58,439 nucleotides of DNA from an uncultured beta proteobacterium (lineage in GTDB: Bacteria > Pseudomonadota > Gammaproteobacteria > Burkholderiales > Burkholderiaceae_C), in the NCBI GenBank assembly GCA_903905735.1, contig CAIVHU010000047.1:1-58439 (forward strand). The letters run 5' to 3'. Shown one piece after another: positions 1 to 8,486 of this stretch (positions are counted from its first letter, which is position 1; each line of letters starts with the position of its first letter). The notes beneath the pieces are model-generated. The model was given only the letters and a program-made list of their open reading frames with translations, made no database searches and was not told where the DNA came from. The translations under genes were made by a program, and so were the position numbers.

Positions 1-357
1 GATCGACCACAGCTCGGCAGCCAAGCCATGGTCCTTGGGCTTGGTGCACGCCAAGCTGACCACCCACGCCTTGGCCTCATCGGTAATCTCGGGTTCGTGC
101 GGACGGTGGTATTTGTCCTTCAACCCCATCTGCACGCCCGCGGCCAGCGCCTTGTCGATGCATTTGTAGATCATCGGACGCCCAACCCCAAGCTGGCGCT
201 GCAGTTGCGTGATCGAGCTGCCACTGGCGTAGCCCAGCAGTACCTTGGCTCGCTCGACCTCGCGGGCCGGGGCCGTTCTCGATCCCGCCAATTCTTTGAG
301 CGTCGCTGTTTGCGCCTGCGTGAGCACCAGCGCTGCACGACCGGATTTTCTCGCCAT
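1..357 (-). CDS. IS630-family transposase, N-terminal part (runs off the left edge)
   Basis: The reverse strand from an ATG at 357 is open to the window edge, giving 119 residues starting MARKSGRAALVLTQAQ. The N-terminal half has the helix-turn-helix style of IS630/winged-helix transposases ([14 protein letters not shown], then SSITQLQRQLGVGRPMIYK), followed by GLKDKYHRPHEPEIT, which resembles the linker before the DDE catalytic domain. The catalytic domain would lie to the left and is not visible. I could not locate the terminal inverted repeat, expected somewhere between 358 and about 460. Family assignment is by recognition of the protein style. Whether the element is intact is unknown. 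Confidence 0.8.
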   Translation of the reverse strand, partial: MARKSGRAALVLTQAQTATLKELAGSRTAPAREVERAKVLLGYASGSSITQLQRQLGVGRPMIYKCIDKALAAGVQMGLKDKYHRPHEPEITDEAKAWVVSLACTKPKDHGLAAELWSI

Positions 358-598
358 GATCGCCTCCATCAAGAGTTGCGATCACGATCATAGCGACAAT
401 TGGCTATTTAGTAACTATATTGGCGGAACGAACTACTAGCATCGGCGCTGGCGACCAACCGCAGGCCGCCACCGCCGCGTTAAATTGCTTTAGATCAAGA
501 CAAAGCTGACCAGGTGTCAAGCCTTGGAGGGTTTTCTGACGCAAAATGGCTGCCTCTCATGACATGGAGCCTGGCCTCTTAGTTGGACAGGTGGCAGT

Positions 599-2467
599 TT
601 GGCTACATCTCGCTCTTCCCTTCGCGCGCTGACTCTAGGTGCTATTGGTGTGGTCTATGGTGACATCGGCACCAGCGTTCTCTATGCCTTCAAGGAAGTG
701 TTTGTCAGCGGGCATGTGCCGATCAATGAAGGCAACGTGTTGGGTGTGCTGTCCTTGTTCTTTTGGGCGCTGACGATAATTGTTTCGCTCAAATACGTGG
801 TGCTGATCATGCGTGCCGACAACCACGGCGAAGGCGGCCTGATGGCCTTGCTGGCGCTGGCCTCCATGAGCATCAAGGATCGCCCCAAATTGCGCGGCAT
901 CCTGACGGTGCTGGGGGTATTTGGCGTCGCGCTATTCTTCGGCGATGGTGTCATTACCCCGGCAATTTCCGTGCTCTCAGCGGTTGAAGGGCTGGAAATT
1001 GTGACACCTGCAGCCAAGCAGTTGGTCGTGCCGATTTCGCTTGTAGTGCTGTTGCTGCTGTTCATTGTGCAGCGGCGTGGCACTGGCGACATCGGCAAAT
1101 TTTTTGGCCCGGTCACTTTGGTGTGGTTTGTGACGATCGGCATCTTTGGTGCCATCGAGGTCGCTGCCAACCCCATGGTACTGGCGGCACTTTCGCCGTT
1201 GTACGCACTGCGCTTTATCGTTAACCATGTGGGAATGGCGTTTATTACTCTGGGGGCGGTATTTTTGTGCCTGACCGGGGCCGAGGCGCTGTATGCCGAC
1301 ATGGGTCATTTTGGCAAAACGCCAATCCGCATTGCCTGGTTTTGTCTGGTATTGCCATCGCTGGTGTTGAATTACTTCGGGCAAGGCGCATTGGTACTGG
1401 CCAACCCGAAGGCGGCAGCAAACCCGTTCTTTCTGCTGGCCCCGGCTTGGGCGCTAGTTCCGCTGGTGGCACTGGCCACGGCGGCCACGGTGATTGCCTC
1501 CCAGGCGTTGATCTCAGGCGCTTTTTCGGCCACCAAACAGACCATCCAGTTGGGCTACCTGCCACGCCTGACGATTTTGCACACATCGGCACGCGACACC
1601 GGCCAGATTTACATCCCGGTGGTCAACTGGTTCCTGCTGGTTGGCGTGGTGTTTGCCGTGGGTCTGTTCGGCTCGTCAACGGCGTTGGCGGCAGCGTACG
1701 GCATTTCGGTGAGCCTAGTGATGATCATCACAACCATGATGACATTTTTTGTGCTGCGCTATGGCTGGACCTACCGGTTGTCAGTCAGTTTGGCGGCCAC
1801 CGGCTTTTTTCTCGTGATCGACAGCGTATTTTTTGCATCCAACTCGGTGAAGATTCTGCAGGGTGGCTGGTTCCCGCTGGTGATGGCGGGCGGACTCTAC
1901 CTGGTGATGTCCACTTGGAAACAGGGGCGCCGCCTGATGAAGCGCAAGCTGATGATCGATTCCATTGACCTGAACAGCTTTTTGGAGGCGGTATTTGTCA
2001 GTCCGCCGGTGCGTGTTCCTGGCACCGCCGTGTTCCTGACCGCAGACACCGGCACGGTGCCCAACGCCTTGCTGCACAACCTCAAACACAACAAGGTGCT
2101 GCATGAGACCAACCTGTTTGTCACCGTGGTCAACCACGAGGTGCCGTGGATCGGCATCGACAAGCGTCTGTTCATCGAATCGTTGGGACACGATTGCTGG
2201 TCGGTGATCGTCAATTACGGCTTCAAGAACGATCCCGACCTGCCCAAGGCATTGCAAAGCATCAAAGGACGTGGCTGCGATGTGGACCCGATGACGACCA
2301 GCTATTTTCTTTCGCGTGACATGGTGGTGCCAACCATCGGCAGCGGCATGGCCCTGTGGCGCGAGAAGCTGTTTGCCCAGATGCACCTGAACGCCAGCGG
2401 CGCGGCCGGGTTCCTCAACCTGCCGAGCAATGCGGTGGTGGAGTTGGGCTCGAAAATCGAAATTTGA
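599..2467 (+). CDS. kup: Kup-type low-affinity potassium:proton symporter
   Basis: A 622-residue integral membrane protein of normal Kup/Trk-D length. The N-terminus ([18 protein letters not shown], then LYAFKEVF) and the segment [19 protein letters not shown] are Kup family hallmarks. About twelve hydrophobic segments occupy residues 1-450 and a soluble domain follows. It would import K+ with protons across the inner membrane. The start is TTG: an in-frame stop lies at 560-562, no in-frame ATG precedes it, and the family aligns from this point. The Shine-Dalgarno sequence is weak. It is monocistronic here, with a degraded benE downstream. Confidence 0.95.
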   Translation: MATSRSSLRALTLGAIGVVYGDIGTSVLYAFKEVFVSGHVPINEGNVLGVLSLFFWALTIIVSLKYVVLIMRADNHGEGGLMALLALASMSIKDRPKLRGILTVLGVFGVALFFGDGVITPAISVLSAVEGLEIVTPAAKQLVVPISLVVLLLLFIVQRRGTGDIGKFFGPVTLVWFVTIGIFGAIEVAANPMVLAALSPLYALRFIVNHVGMAFITLGAVFLCLTGAEALYADMGHFGKTPIRIAWFCLVLPSLVLNYFGQGALVLANPKAAANPFFLLAPAWALVPLVALATAATVIASQALISGAFSATKQTIQLGYLPRLTILHTSARDTGQIYIPVVNWFLLVGVVFAVGLFGSSTALAAAYGISVSLVMIITTMMTFFVLRYGWTYRLSVSLAATGFFLVIDSVFFASNSVKILQGGWFPLVMAGGLYLVMSTWKQGRRLMKRKLMIDSIDLNSFLEAVFVSPPVRVPGTAVFLTADTGTVPNALLHNLKHNKVLHETNLFVTVVNHEVPWIGIDKRLFIESLGHDCWSVIVNYGFKNDPDLPKALQSIKGRGCDVDPMTTSYFLSRDMVVPTIGSGMALWREKLFAQMHLNASGAAGFLNLPSNAVVELGSKIEI

Positions 2468-2555
2468 GTTCGTTCAATTTTGGGTCTGGTTCTTGCTGTT
2501 TTGCAGGCTGACGACATCGGCAATGTGAACATTAAGGCCAAACAAGAACCCATCC

Positions 2556-3633
2556 ATGCAGCTTTTCAAAGACCTCTCCCCCAGGGCCTTCACCGCCGGT
2601 TCCGTCGCTGATTCTCAAAAAGCCGGTGATGGTCGCCTGGAGCACGCCCGGTGCCGCGGTGCTGGCCACGGCCGGTGTGGCGGGTGGTTTCAACATGGCC
2701 GAGGCAGTCGGTGCGTTCATGGTGTGCGCGACGTTGATCACGCTGGTCGGGGTGACGGGCTGGTTTGAAGCGCGCCATGAACCGCTTGCCGATGGCGATT
2801 GCCTCCGGCCTGCTGGCGGGGGTGCTGGCACGGTTTGGCATGCAGGCGTTCATAGCGGCGCAAACCAATTTGACGCTGGTACTGATCATGCTGGCCACCT
2901 ATTGGGTGGGCAAGCGTTGGTTGGCGCGATATGCGGTGCCGTTGAAGTTGTTGATCGCTATTTGTTATGTAGCTGCTTCCGCAGATTTCACGGGGGCTAG
3001 CGTGCAATTTGGCTTGGTGATGCCGCTGTGGACCACGCCACAGTTCACCTGGAGTGCGGCCATCAGTCTGGCGTTGCCGCTGTTTGTGGTGACCATGGCC
3101 TCACAAAATCTGCCAGGGGTGGCAGCCATCGTGGCGGCCGGGTATGGCCGAACGGCAGACAAGCCGGGCATTCCGGTGTCGGGTATGGTGCTTTGACAGG
3201 TATAACCACCTTGCTGCTGGCACCCTTTGGTGCATTTGCGTTGAATTTCAGCGCCATCACGGCCGCCATCTGCATGGGCAGTGAGGCGCATCCGGACCCG
3301 GACAAGCGCTACACCGCGGCGGTGTCCTGTGGTGCGTTGTATATCCTGATTGGTCTGTTTGGCACCGCCATCACCGGCGCGCTCACGGCGTTCCCCAAAG
3401 AGCTGATCGCGGCGATTGCCGGGGTGGCGTTGCTGGGCACGATTGGCTCAGCCTTGAATGTGGCGATGCGCGACGAGTTTCACCGCGAGGCGGCGCTGAT
3501 CACTTTTCTGGTCACGTTAGGCGGCGTCGTGTTCGCGGGAGTTGGCTCGGCTCTTTGGGGGATGATTGTGGGTGCGCTGGCACTACTGATCCAAAGGGCG
3601 GGAAAATCGCGCTCTGACTTGCCGCCGCACTGA
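2556..3633 (+). pseudogene. benE: benE-like benzoate/H+ symporter, degraded
   Basis: Pieces of a BenE-family inner-membrane transporter are spread over different frames. It starts MQLFKDLSPRAFTAGSVA, then jumps in another frame to KKPVMVAWSTPGAAVLATAG, with several tens of residues of the usual N-terminal region missing. Near 2767 an apparent one-base insertion (TTTGAAGCGCGCC where TTTGAGCGCGCC is expected) moves the frame to RAMNRLPMAIASGLLAGVLA. Near 3188 a further shift after GIPVSGMVL leads to LTGITTLLLAPFGAFALNFS, which runs to the stop at 3633. A copy of the 36-bp dispersed repeat lies at 2970-3005. Three independent lesions make a real pseudogene more likely than one sequencing error. 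No functional transport is expected. Confidence 0.85.
2970..3005 (+). repeat. 36-bp dispersed repeat, copy 1
   Basis: Matches the pattern TAGCTGCTNCCGC, ten variable bases, AGGGCTGGAGGCC. This copy reads AGTAGCTG-type left arm (TGTAGCTGCTTCCGC) and GGGGCTAGCGTGC right arm. It lies inside the benE pseudogene. Confidence 0.7.
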
Positions 3634-3704
3634 CGTTCCCAACGCGCCGCCGCGTTGCCTTGTTTACCGGACCCATCCGGACCCCACAGAAAGTAATTGT
3701 TCCC

Positions 3705-4670
3705 ATGAAGCTGTTGTTTGTCGCTGACCCGCTCGAATCTTTCGAAATATACAAGGACACCACCTTTGCCATGATGCGCGAGGCACAACGGCGTGGGCAC
3801 AGCATCAGCGTCTGCGAGCCCAAGGACATCATGTGGCAGCGTGGCGCGCCTGTGACGGGCTTTGTGCGAGACATCACGCTCACCGGCCAAAAGCCCGACT
3901 GGTTCACTGCAGCGCAGCAAGCGCCGAACGAGCGCACCGCTGCTTTGAAAAATTTTGACGCCGTAGTGATGCGCAAGGATCCGCCGTTCGATTCGGAGTT
4001 TTTCTACGCCACACACCTGCTGGAGCAGGCCGAGCGTGAAGGCGCACGGGTCTTCAACAAACCCCGTGCGCTGCGTGATCACCCCGAAAAACTGGCGATT
4101 TTGGAATGGCCGCAGTTCATCGGCCCGACGCTGGTCACGCGTGACGCGCAGGACATCCGTCGCTTTCACGCCGAGCACCAGGACATCATTCTCAAGCCGC
4201 TGGATGGCATGGGCGGTTCAGGGATTTTCCGGGTCAAGGAAGACGGCCTGAACCTGGGCGTCATCATTGAAACCCTCAACAAGCACGGTGCAGAGACCGT
4301 GATGGTGCAGAAGTTCTTGCCCGCCATCGCTCAGGGTGACAAGCGGGTGCTGGTGATTGGCGGTCAGCCCGTCCCTTACAGCCTGGCGCGCATTCCACAA
4401 GGTGGCGAGGTGCGTGGCAATCTGGCCGCAGGTGGCAAGGGCGTGGCGCAGCCACTCACAGCTCGCGACCGCGAGATTGCCGAGGCGATTGGCCCGGTGC
4501 TGTTTGAGCGTGGGTTGCTATTGATCGGCCTGGATGTGATTGGCGAGCACCTCACCGAGATCAACGTCACCAGCCCGACCTGTTTTCAGGAGATCTTTGA
4601 TCAGACCGGGTTTGACGTGGCCGCCATGTTTGTGCAGGCACTGGAAGCGGCGCAGACCCGCTCGCATTGA
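3705..4670 (+). CDS. gshB: Glutathione synthetase
   Basis: A 321-residue ATP-grasp enzyme joining gamma-glutamylcysteine and glycine in the second step of glutathione synthesis. The N-terminal pre-ATP-grasp domain starts MKLLFVADPLESFEIYKDTT. The ATP-grasp region shows ILKPLDGMGGSGIFR and the C-terminal metal/ligand segment shows LTEINVTSPTCFQEI, both diagnostic of proteobacterial GshB. The start at 3705 was preferred over 3660 because MKLLFVADP is the family N-terminus. The last 70 bases overlap, antisense, the 3' end of the convergent amidotransferase gene. Confidence 0.96.
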   Translation: MKLLFVADPLESFEIYKDTTFAMMREAQRRGHSISVCEPKDIMWQRGAPVTGFVRDITLTGQKPDWFTAAQQAPNERTAALKNFDAVVMRKDPPFDSEFFYATHLLEQAEREGARVFNKPRALRDHPEKLAILEWPQFIGPTLVTRDAQDIRRFHAEHQDIILKPLDGMGGSGIFRVKEDGLNLGVIIETLNKHGAETVMVQKFLPAIAQGDKRVLVIGGQPVPYSLARIPQGGEVRGNLAAGGKGVAQPLTARDREIAEAIGPVLFERGLLLIGLDVIGEHLTEINVTSPTCFQEIFDQTGFDVAAMFVQALEAAQTRSH

Positions 4671-5539
4671 GGTATTGGCCCGGCGGGCACCACGGGCACC
4701 GGACTGAGCGGGTCGGTGATGGGGGCAGGGCGAGGCGGGGCGGCACATTGGCAGCTGCAATGGGCGAGGGTACCGTCCACAAACACATTCAACTCGCCAG
4801 GCTTGAATGCGGTCCAGTCTTCATCAGTCGTTAACGGCTCGGTCACGATGATGGCCAGCCGGTCTTCCGGGCTGTTGAGCTGAGCCAGATTCACCGTCAC
4901 GTCGTCGTCTTTCAGGTGCACCTCGTGGAACGGGTGGGCGCGCAGCACGTAACACAGCTTGGTGGTGGCGTGCGCCCACAGCGCCTGGCCGTTGCTGAGC
5001 AAAAAGTTGAAGGTGCCGTGTTTTGAAATCTGCGGAACCAGCTCCTGCAAGGTGCGGGTGAGTTCGTCCACCGTGGGCACATCAGCGTGGGATTTGGCCA
5101 ATTCCTGCATCAGCCAGCAAAACGCGTGCTCGCTGTCGGTGTTGCCTACCGGTTTGAAATGGCCGTGCAGATGCGGTGCATAGCCCTTGAGATCGCCGTT
5201 ATGGGCGAACACCCAGTAGCGGCCCCACAGCTCGCGCACAAACGGGTGAGTGTTCTCCAGCGTCACCTGTCCGGTGGTGGCCTTGCGCACATGCGCCACC
5301 ACGTTGTGGCTCTTGATCGGGTAGTTTTTGAGCATCTGCGCAATCGGCGAGGTGGCGGCGCTTTGTTTGTCCACAAAATGCCGCACGCCCTTACCTGGCG
5401 TGCTGTCATCGCTCTCAAAAAAAGCAATGCCCCAGCCATCGCCATGGTGGTCAGTGCAGCCGCCGCGCTGCGAAAAGCCTGTAAAGCTTAACGTCAGGCT
5501 GGCTGGCAGGTGACTGTTCATTCCGAGTAATTGGCACAT
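4601..5539 (-). CDS. yafJ: Class II glutamine amidotransferase, YafJ type
   Basis: A 312-residue protein beginning MCQLLGMNSHLPAS. Cys2, exposed after Met removal, is the N-terminal nucleophile of class II (Ntn) amidotransferases. Further GATase-2 signatures are HHGDGWGIAFFE, VVAHVRKATTG, NTHPF, WVFAHNGDL and VGNTDSEHAFCWLM. The acceptor substrate of this family is unknown. The recognisable domain ends near residue 260 (GELNVFVDGTLA). A Pro/Cys-rich tail of about 50 residues follows, and its last part is encoded antisense to gshB, so the tail is probably a 3' extension that arose by loss of an earlier stop. Confidence 0.9.
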   Translation of the reverse strand: MCQLLGMNSHLPASLTLSFTGFSQRGGCTDHHGDGWGIAFFESDDSTPGKGVRHFVDKQSAATSPIAQMLKNYPIKSHNVVAHVRKATTGQVTLENTHPFVRELWGRYWVFAHNGDLKGYAPHLHGHFKPVGNTDSEHAFCWLMQELAKSHADVPTVDELTRTLQELVPQISKHGTFNFLLSNGQALWAHATTKLCYVLRAHPFHEVHLKDDDVTVNLAQLNSPEDRLAIIVTEPLTTDEDWTAFKPGELNVFVDGTLAHCSCQCAAPPRPAPITDPLSPVPVVPAGPIPQCERVCAASSACTNMAATSNPV

Positions 5540-5665
5540 GGTGGATGGTGCATAGATGGCGATGGGGACCGCAAGCTGTTGTCTTGGACGGCAAGCTTAA
5601 CCTCTTTTGGCAAGAAGCCGGGCGATCCGCTTTGCAGCGACACACTATGAGACGCGCCGCCGGAA

Positions 5666-7591
5666 TCAGTGCCCCGGACGTTTTGTGGTCTTGAGAATGT
5701 CGATCGGGAACTCCCTTTCCAGTTCTTCGGTGGTAGGAGCTTCCGAGAGTGATGCCCAGCCAGACGGTATGAGCAGCATGGCATCGGGTTGGGTGGATAG
5801 ATCTGGCGCGTAGCTGTTTGTATGGGGCATCACGTCCGGGCGGGACGAATCAACTGTGTGAATCTGGGGCTCGTTCACGCCCAAAGGCTTGGCTTGTATG
5901 CTGGCTGATCCGACTTTGGCTTTATCAACGAGCGTGCGCAACAGCAGCAAATCGCGGAATGCCGCCAGATCAAATCCCAACTGTGGGCCAGTGGAGTCAC
6001 TACGGAAAATAAACGCTTCCAAAAGGGCACTGGCTTCCCAATTTGGCCAGGCACGGATCAGCTCGGCCAGCGTAGCGGGGTATTCCAGCAGGCCTTGTCC
6101 TTCGTTGTGGAAGTTTGGGAAATCAGGGACGACCGTGTTGAACGACCGGTTGAAATCAAGACGCATTTTGCGGAACTCGACCTTCATACCTTGTGAATGA
6201 TAGAGCGTCAGCAAATCAAGACACATCAAGGGATGAGGCTCAGCGCTCTCGTCAATCTGCCGGCGCAACAGCTCAATCGCGCGTGGTACCTGGCCCAGGG
6301 AAACAAAAAATTCAGCCTGCTGACGGATATCAGAGATGGTTTCCGAGTCCAGGTCACAAGTGATGCCAAATGGGTTAGGCAGTGTGTCAGCCAGTGGCAC
6401 GGTCACTGGCGCCGAAACAGCAGTGGTGCCGAGATCATCCAGGTCGAAATCCAGGTCAACCGGCGGCACCTGCTGCACAGCGGGGGCTGCTGGTGCCTGG
6501 AGGTCGATCGTCGGTTCGGACACGGTTGCAGGCTCTGAAGGCGTGGCGCTGCTGGCTAACCCGATCGTCTCGGCTGTGTCATGGCCGGCCTGATCCCACC
6601 AGGCCTTCTTGACATTTTGTTGTTGGCGCAGCACCCAGGCCAGAGCACCCAGCGCTGCCACTAGCAGCCCAACCAAGACGTAAAGCCAACTCATGGGAGC
6701 GCGCTCGGTTTCTGCCTGGCTGAGCTTGGCTTCCAGCCCACTCAGGGCGGCCTGATTTTTAGTGGTAAGTTCTTTGAACGACTTGAGCTCTTTTTGCAAA
6801 GCCTCCAGCTTGGCCGACTGTGCCAACGCATCCGCCTCGGGCTCAAGTGTTGGCAGTGACACTCGCCGATTCACCAAGGCCGCAAGTTCATCGTGGCTCA
6901 GAAAGACCAGCTCCGACTCAAGCTTTAAATCCAGGTGCCCGGTGTCTGGCTGGGCAGCAGAGGCAGCATCAGGCGGTGCCGGGCTGACGAGGTGCAAGGC
7001 TGATGAGGAATTCGTTGTTGAGGCAGCCACCGCGACCCTTGCTGGTTTTGGCCTCGCCGTGCGTGTTGGGACCGGCGTTTTGGCAGCAGCCAGTTTTGAG
7101 GTCGACGGTTGCTGCAAATCGGTCACAACCGGCGACGCTGCTTTTTGGACCGGTGACGTGAGCGCTGCTGACTGTGCGGCTGGTGCGGCATGGATGGCGG
7201 GCAGTTCAACCGCCGGAAAGTCTGTCAACAGCACGTAGCGGCGCGAGGTATTGGTGCCACAAGTGGCGCGCAACACAACCGTCACGATGGGTTCGTTGAC
7301 CGCCACAGTGGACCGAACGCGCACCATAGACGTCGATGCCGCGTCCGTTGCCGGTTTTTGAAGGCGCAAGTTAGGGGTTGCTTGAGGGAAATCGCCAAAG
7401 AACAGCTTGGCAGACAAACAGTCATCAGAAACCGTTTCACCTTCACCGGCTTCAATCGACACCGACACATCCAGGGGCTGACCCAGATTGGCTGAACCAC
7501 GCAAATCACCCAAAGTGAAAGCATGGCCCGCCGTGGACATCGCGATGGATGTCGCCATGAACGTGACGTAGTGACTGATTTTGGTATTCAA
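5666..7591 (-). CDS. fimV: FimV/HubP-like membrane protein
   Basis: A 641-residue protein with an N-terminal signal sequence (about residues 1-24), then the FimV N-terminal domain opening FTLGDLRGSANLGQPLDVSV. A Pro/Ala/Ser-rich linker follows, then a predicted coiled coil (LEALQKELKSFKELTTKNQA and onward) and one transmembrane helix (SWLYVLVGLLVAALGALAWV). The cytoplasmic part has a TPR-like segment (GQVPRAIELLRRQIDES, LDLLTLYHSQGM). This order matches FimV/HubP polar organisers that link peptidoglycan to cytoplasmic partners and influence pili and motility. No LysM motif was evident. It is not next to the truA/asd genes that often neighbour fimV, so a FimV-like paralogue is possible. Confidence 0.75.
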   Translation of the reverse strand: MNTKISHYVTFMATSIAMSTAGHAFTLGDLRGSANLGQPLDVSVSIEAGEGETVSDDCLSAKLFFGDFPQATPNLRLQKPATDAASTSMVRVRSTVAVNEPIVTVVLRATCGTNTSRRYVLLTDFPAVELPAIHAAPAAQSAALTSPVQKAASPVVTDLQQPSTSKLAAAKTPVPTRTARPKPARVAVAASTTNSSSALHLVSPAPPDAASAAQPDTGHLDLKLESELVFLSHDELAALVNRRVSLPTLEPEADALAQSAKLEALQKELKSFKELTTKNQAALSGLEAKLSQAETERAPMSWLYVLVGLLVAALGALAWVLRQQQNVKKAWWDQAGHDTAETIGLASSATPSEPATVSEPTIDLQAPAAPAVQQVPPVDLDFDLDDLGTTAVSAPVTVPLADTLPNPFGITCDLDSETISDIRQQAEFFVSLGQVPRAIELLRRQIDESAEPHPLMCLDLLTLYHSQGMKVEFRKMRLDFNRSFNTVVPDFPNFHNEGQGLLEYPATLAELIRAWPNWEASALLEAFIFRSDSTGPQLGFDLAAFRDLLLLRTLVDKAKVGSASIQAKPLGVNEPQIHTVDSSRPDVMPHTNSYAPDLSTQPDAMLLIPSGWASLSEAPTTEELEREFPIDILKTTKRPGH

Positions 7592-7732
7592 ACCACTTTT
7601 CCCTTTTGTGACGGGTTACATCCTGAGCGGTCCGACAGCACAAACCTGCCAGACTGTAAATACAGGCAACTCAAACCCTTCAAGCTTACTCGCTCCAGTT
7701 CGTATTTTTGGCTCGCCCATGGGCAAACGACG

Positions 7733-7906
7733 TCAAAAGTTCTCGAGAAACCCAGGAATTGTCGATACTTTGGCCGATATTTTGTTGCCCAGTAAGCCTA
7801 CCAAGTATCCGCCAATCGCGTTCACTGCCGAGTAGCCTGCAATTTTGGCATCGGCATCCTGGCATGCGGTGATGGCGGTCGTCAGCGCGCATGGAACTGC
7901 CGCCAT
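7733..7906 (-). CDS. Hypothetical small protein (doubtful)
   Basis: A possible 57-residue product beginning MAAVPCALTTAITACQ, with a Gly/Ala-rich, mildly hydrophobic stretch (GYSAVNAIGGYLVGLLGNK). It follows and overlaps by 25 bases the small membrane-protein gene on the same strand. I do not recognise a family. The only support is position in a run of small genes and a plausible composition. Confidence 0.25.
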   Translation of the reverse strand: MAAVPCALTTAITACQDADAKIAGYSAVNAIGGYLVGLLGNKISAKVSTIPGFLENF

Positions 7907-8100
7907 AGGCGCAAACCCAAAATCAAAAGAGGGGCCGCGTGCAGGCACAAGTCAAAAATGTCCAGAGGGCGCACCAGCGTGCCCTGGCTGAGCATGCGCA
8001 GTTTTTCAATCAGATGGGGCTCCGGGCTGATCGGGGCAATGGCCATCCAAACCGCCAGCGCTATCAAAAAACCCAGCGGAATGCTGTCGAGCCATTTCAT
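7882..8100 (-). CDS. Small two-helix membrane protein, unknown function
   Basis: A 72-residue product beginning MKWLDSIPLGFLIALAVWMA. It has two hydrophobic segments separated by a loop with a conserved-looking motif (PHLIEKLRMLSQGTLVRPLD) and ends in a basic tail (RLWRQFHAR). I recall similar short proteins in other Burkholderiales, sometimes given an uninformative RND-transporter name. Its ATG overlaps the stop of the upstream Cys-rich protein gene (ATGA), so the two are probably translationally coupled. Confidence 0.6.
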   Translation of the reverse strand: MKWLDSIPLGFLIALAVWMAIAPISPEPHLIEKLRMLSQGTLVRPLDIFDLCLHAAPLLILGLRLWRQFHAR

Positions 8101-8321
8101 GCCGGGCTGGCTGCCACACAGGCAGCACACACGCAGGCGGTGTGGCGAGCCGCCGCCGGAATACGGTCAAGCAGGCCTTGGCTGATGCTCACCTTGGTGC
8201 ACCAGCATGGCGGCTGCGCGATGCCGGTGGCGCGCTGGGCCTCCATGGCACACGCATTGGGCTGTCCGCAAATCGGGCACAAACCCGGCTGAGGTGGTTG
8301 AGGTGTGGCGTACTGTGGCAT
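8097..8321 (-). CDS. Cysteine-rich CWC-family protein
   Basis: A 74-residue protein starting MPQYATPQPPQPG. It carries the Cys-rich CWC arrangement: CPICGQPNACAME, then PCWCTKVSISQGLLDRIP, then ACVCAACV. The paired cysteines suggest metal binding, probably Zn. No function has been established for the family to my knowledge. The internal ATG at 8321 was preferred because the preceding residues have no family resemblance. It overlaps the downstream membrane-protein gene by four bases. Confidence 0.7.
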   Translation of the reverse strand: MPQYATPQPPQPGLCPICGQPNACAMEAQRATGIAQPPCWCTKVSISQGLLDRIPAAARHTACVCAACVAASPA

Positions 8322-8420
8322 GGCAACGGGCCGATCAACGTGGATGATCGCTCGAGTGTATCGGGCTGCAAAGACCCCGCGACACACTCAGGCGTTATGG
8401 TCAGGGCCATATAAGAAATA

Positions 8421-8456
8421 TGCCACCAGCCCTTATTGATTATGGGCTAGCAGCTA
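8421..8456 (-). repeat. 36-bp dispersed repeat, copy 2
   Basis: On the minus strand: TAGCTGCTAGCCC, ten bases, AGGGCTGGTGGCA. It sits in the gap between glcB and the Cys-rich protein gene. Confidence 0.75.
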
Positions 8457-8486
8457 TATTATCAATAGTAATTCAAGTCGGAGCGA

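Noticed and set aside
441-598. A regulatory RNA leader for kup
   Set aside because: No convincing structure or conserved motif; the stretch contains only presumed promoter sequence.
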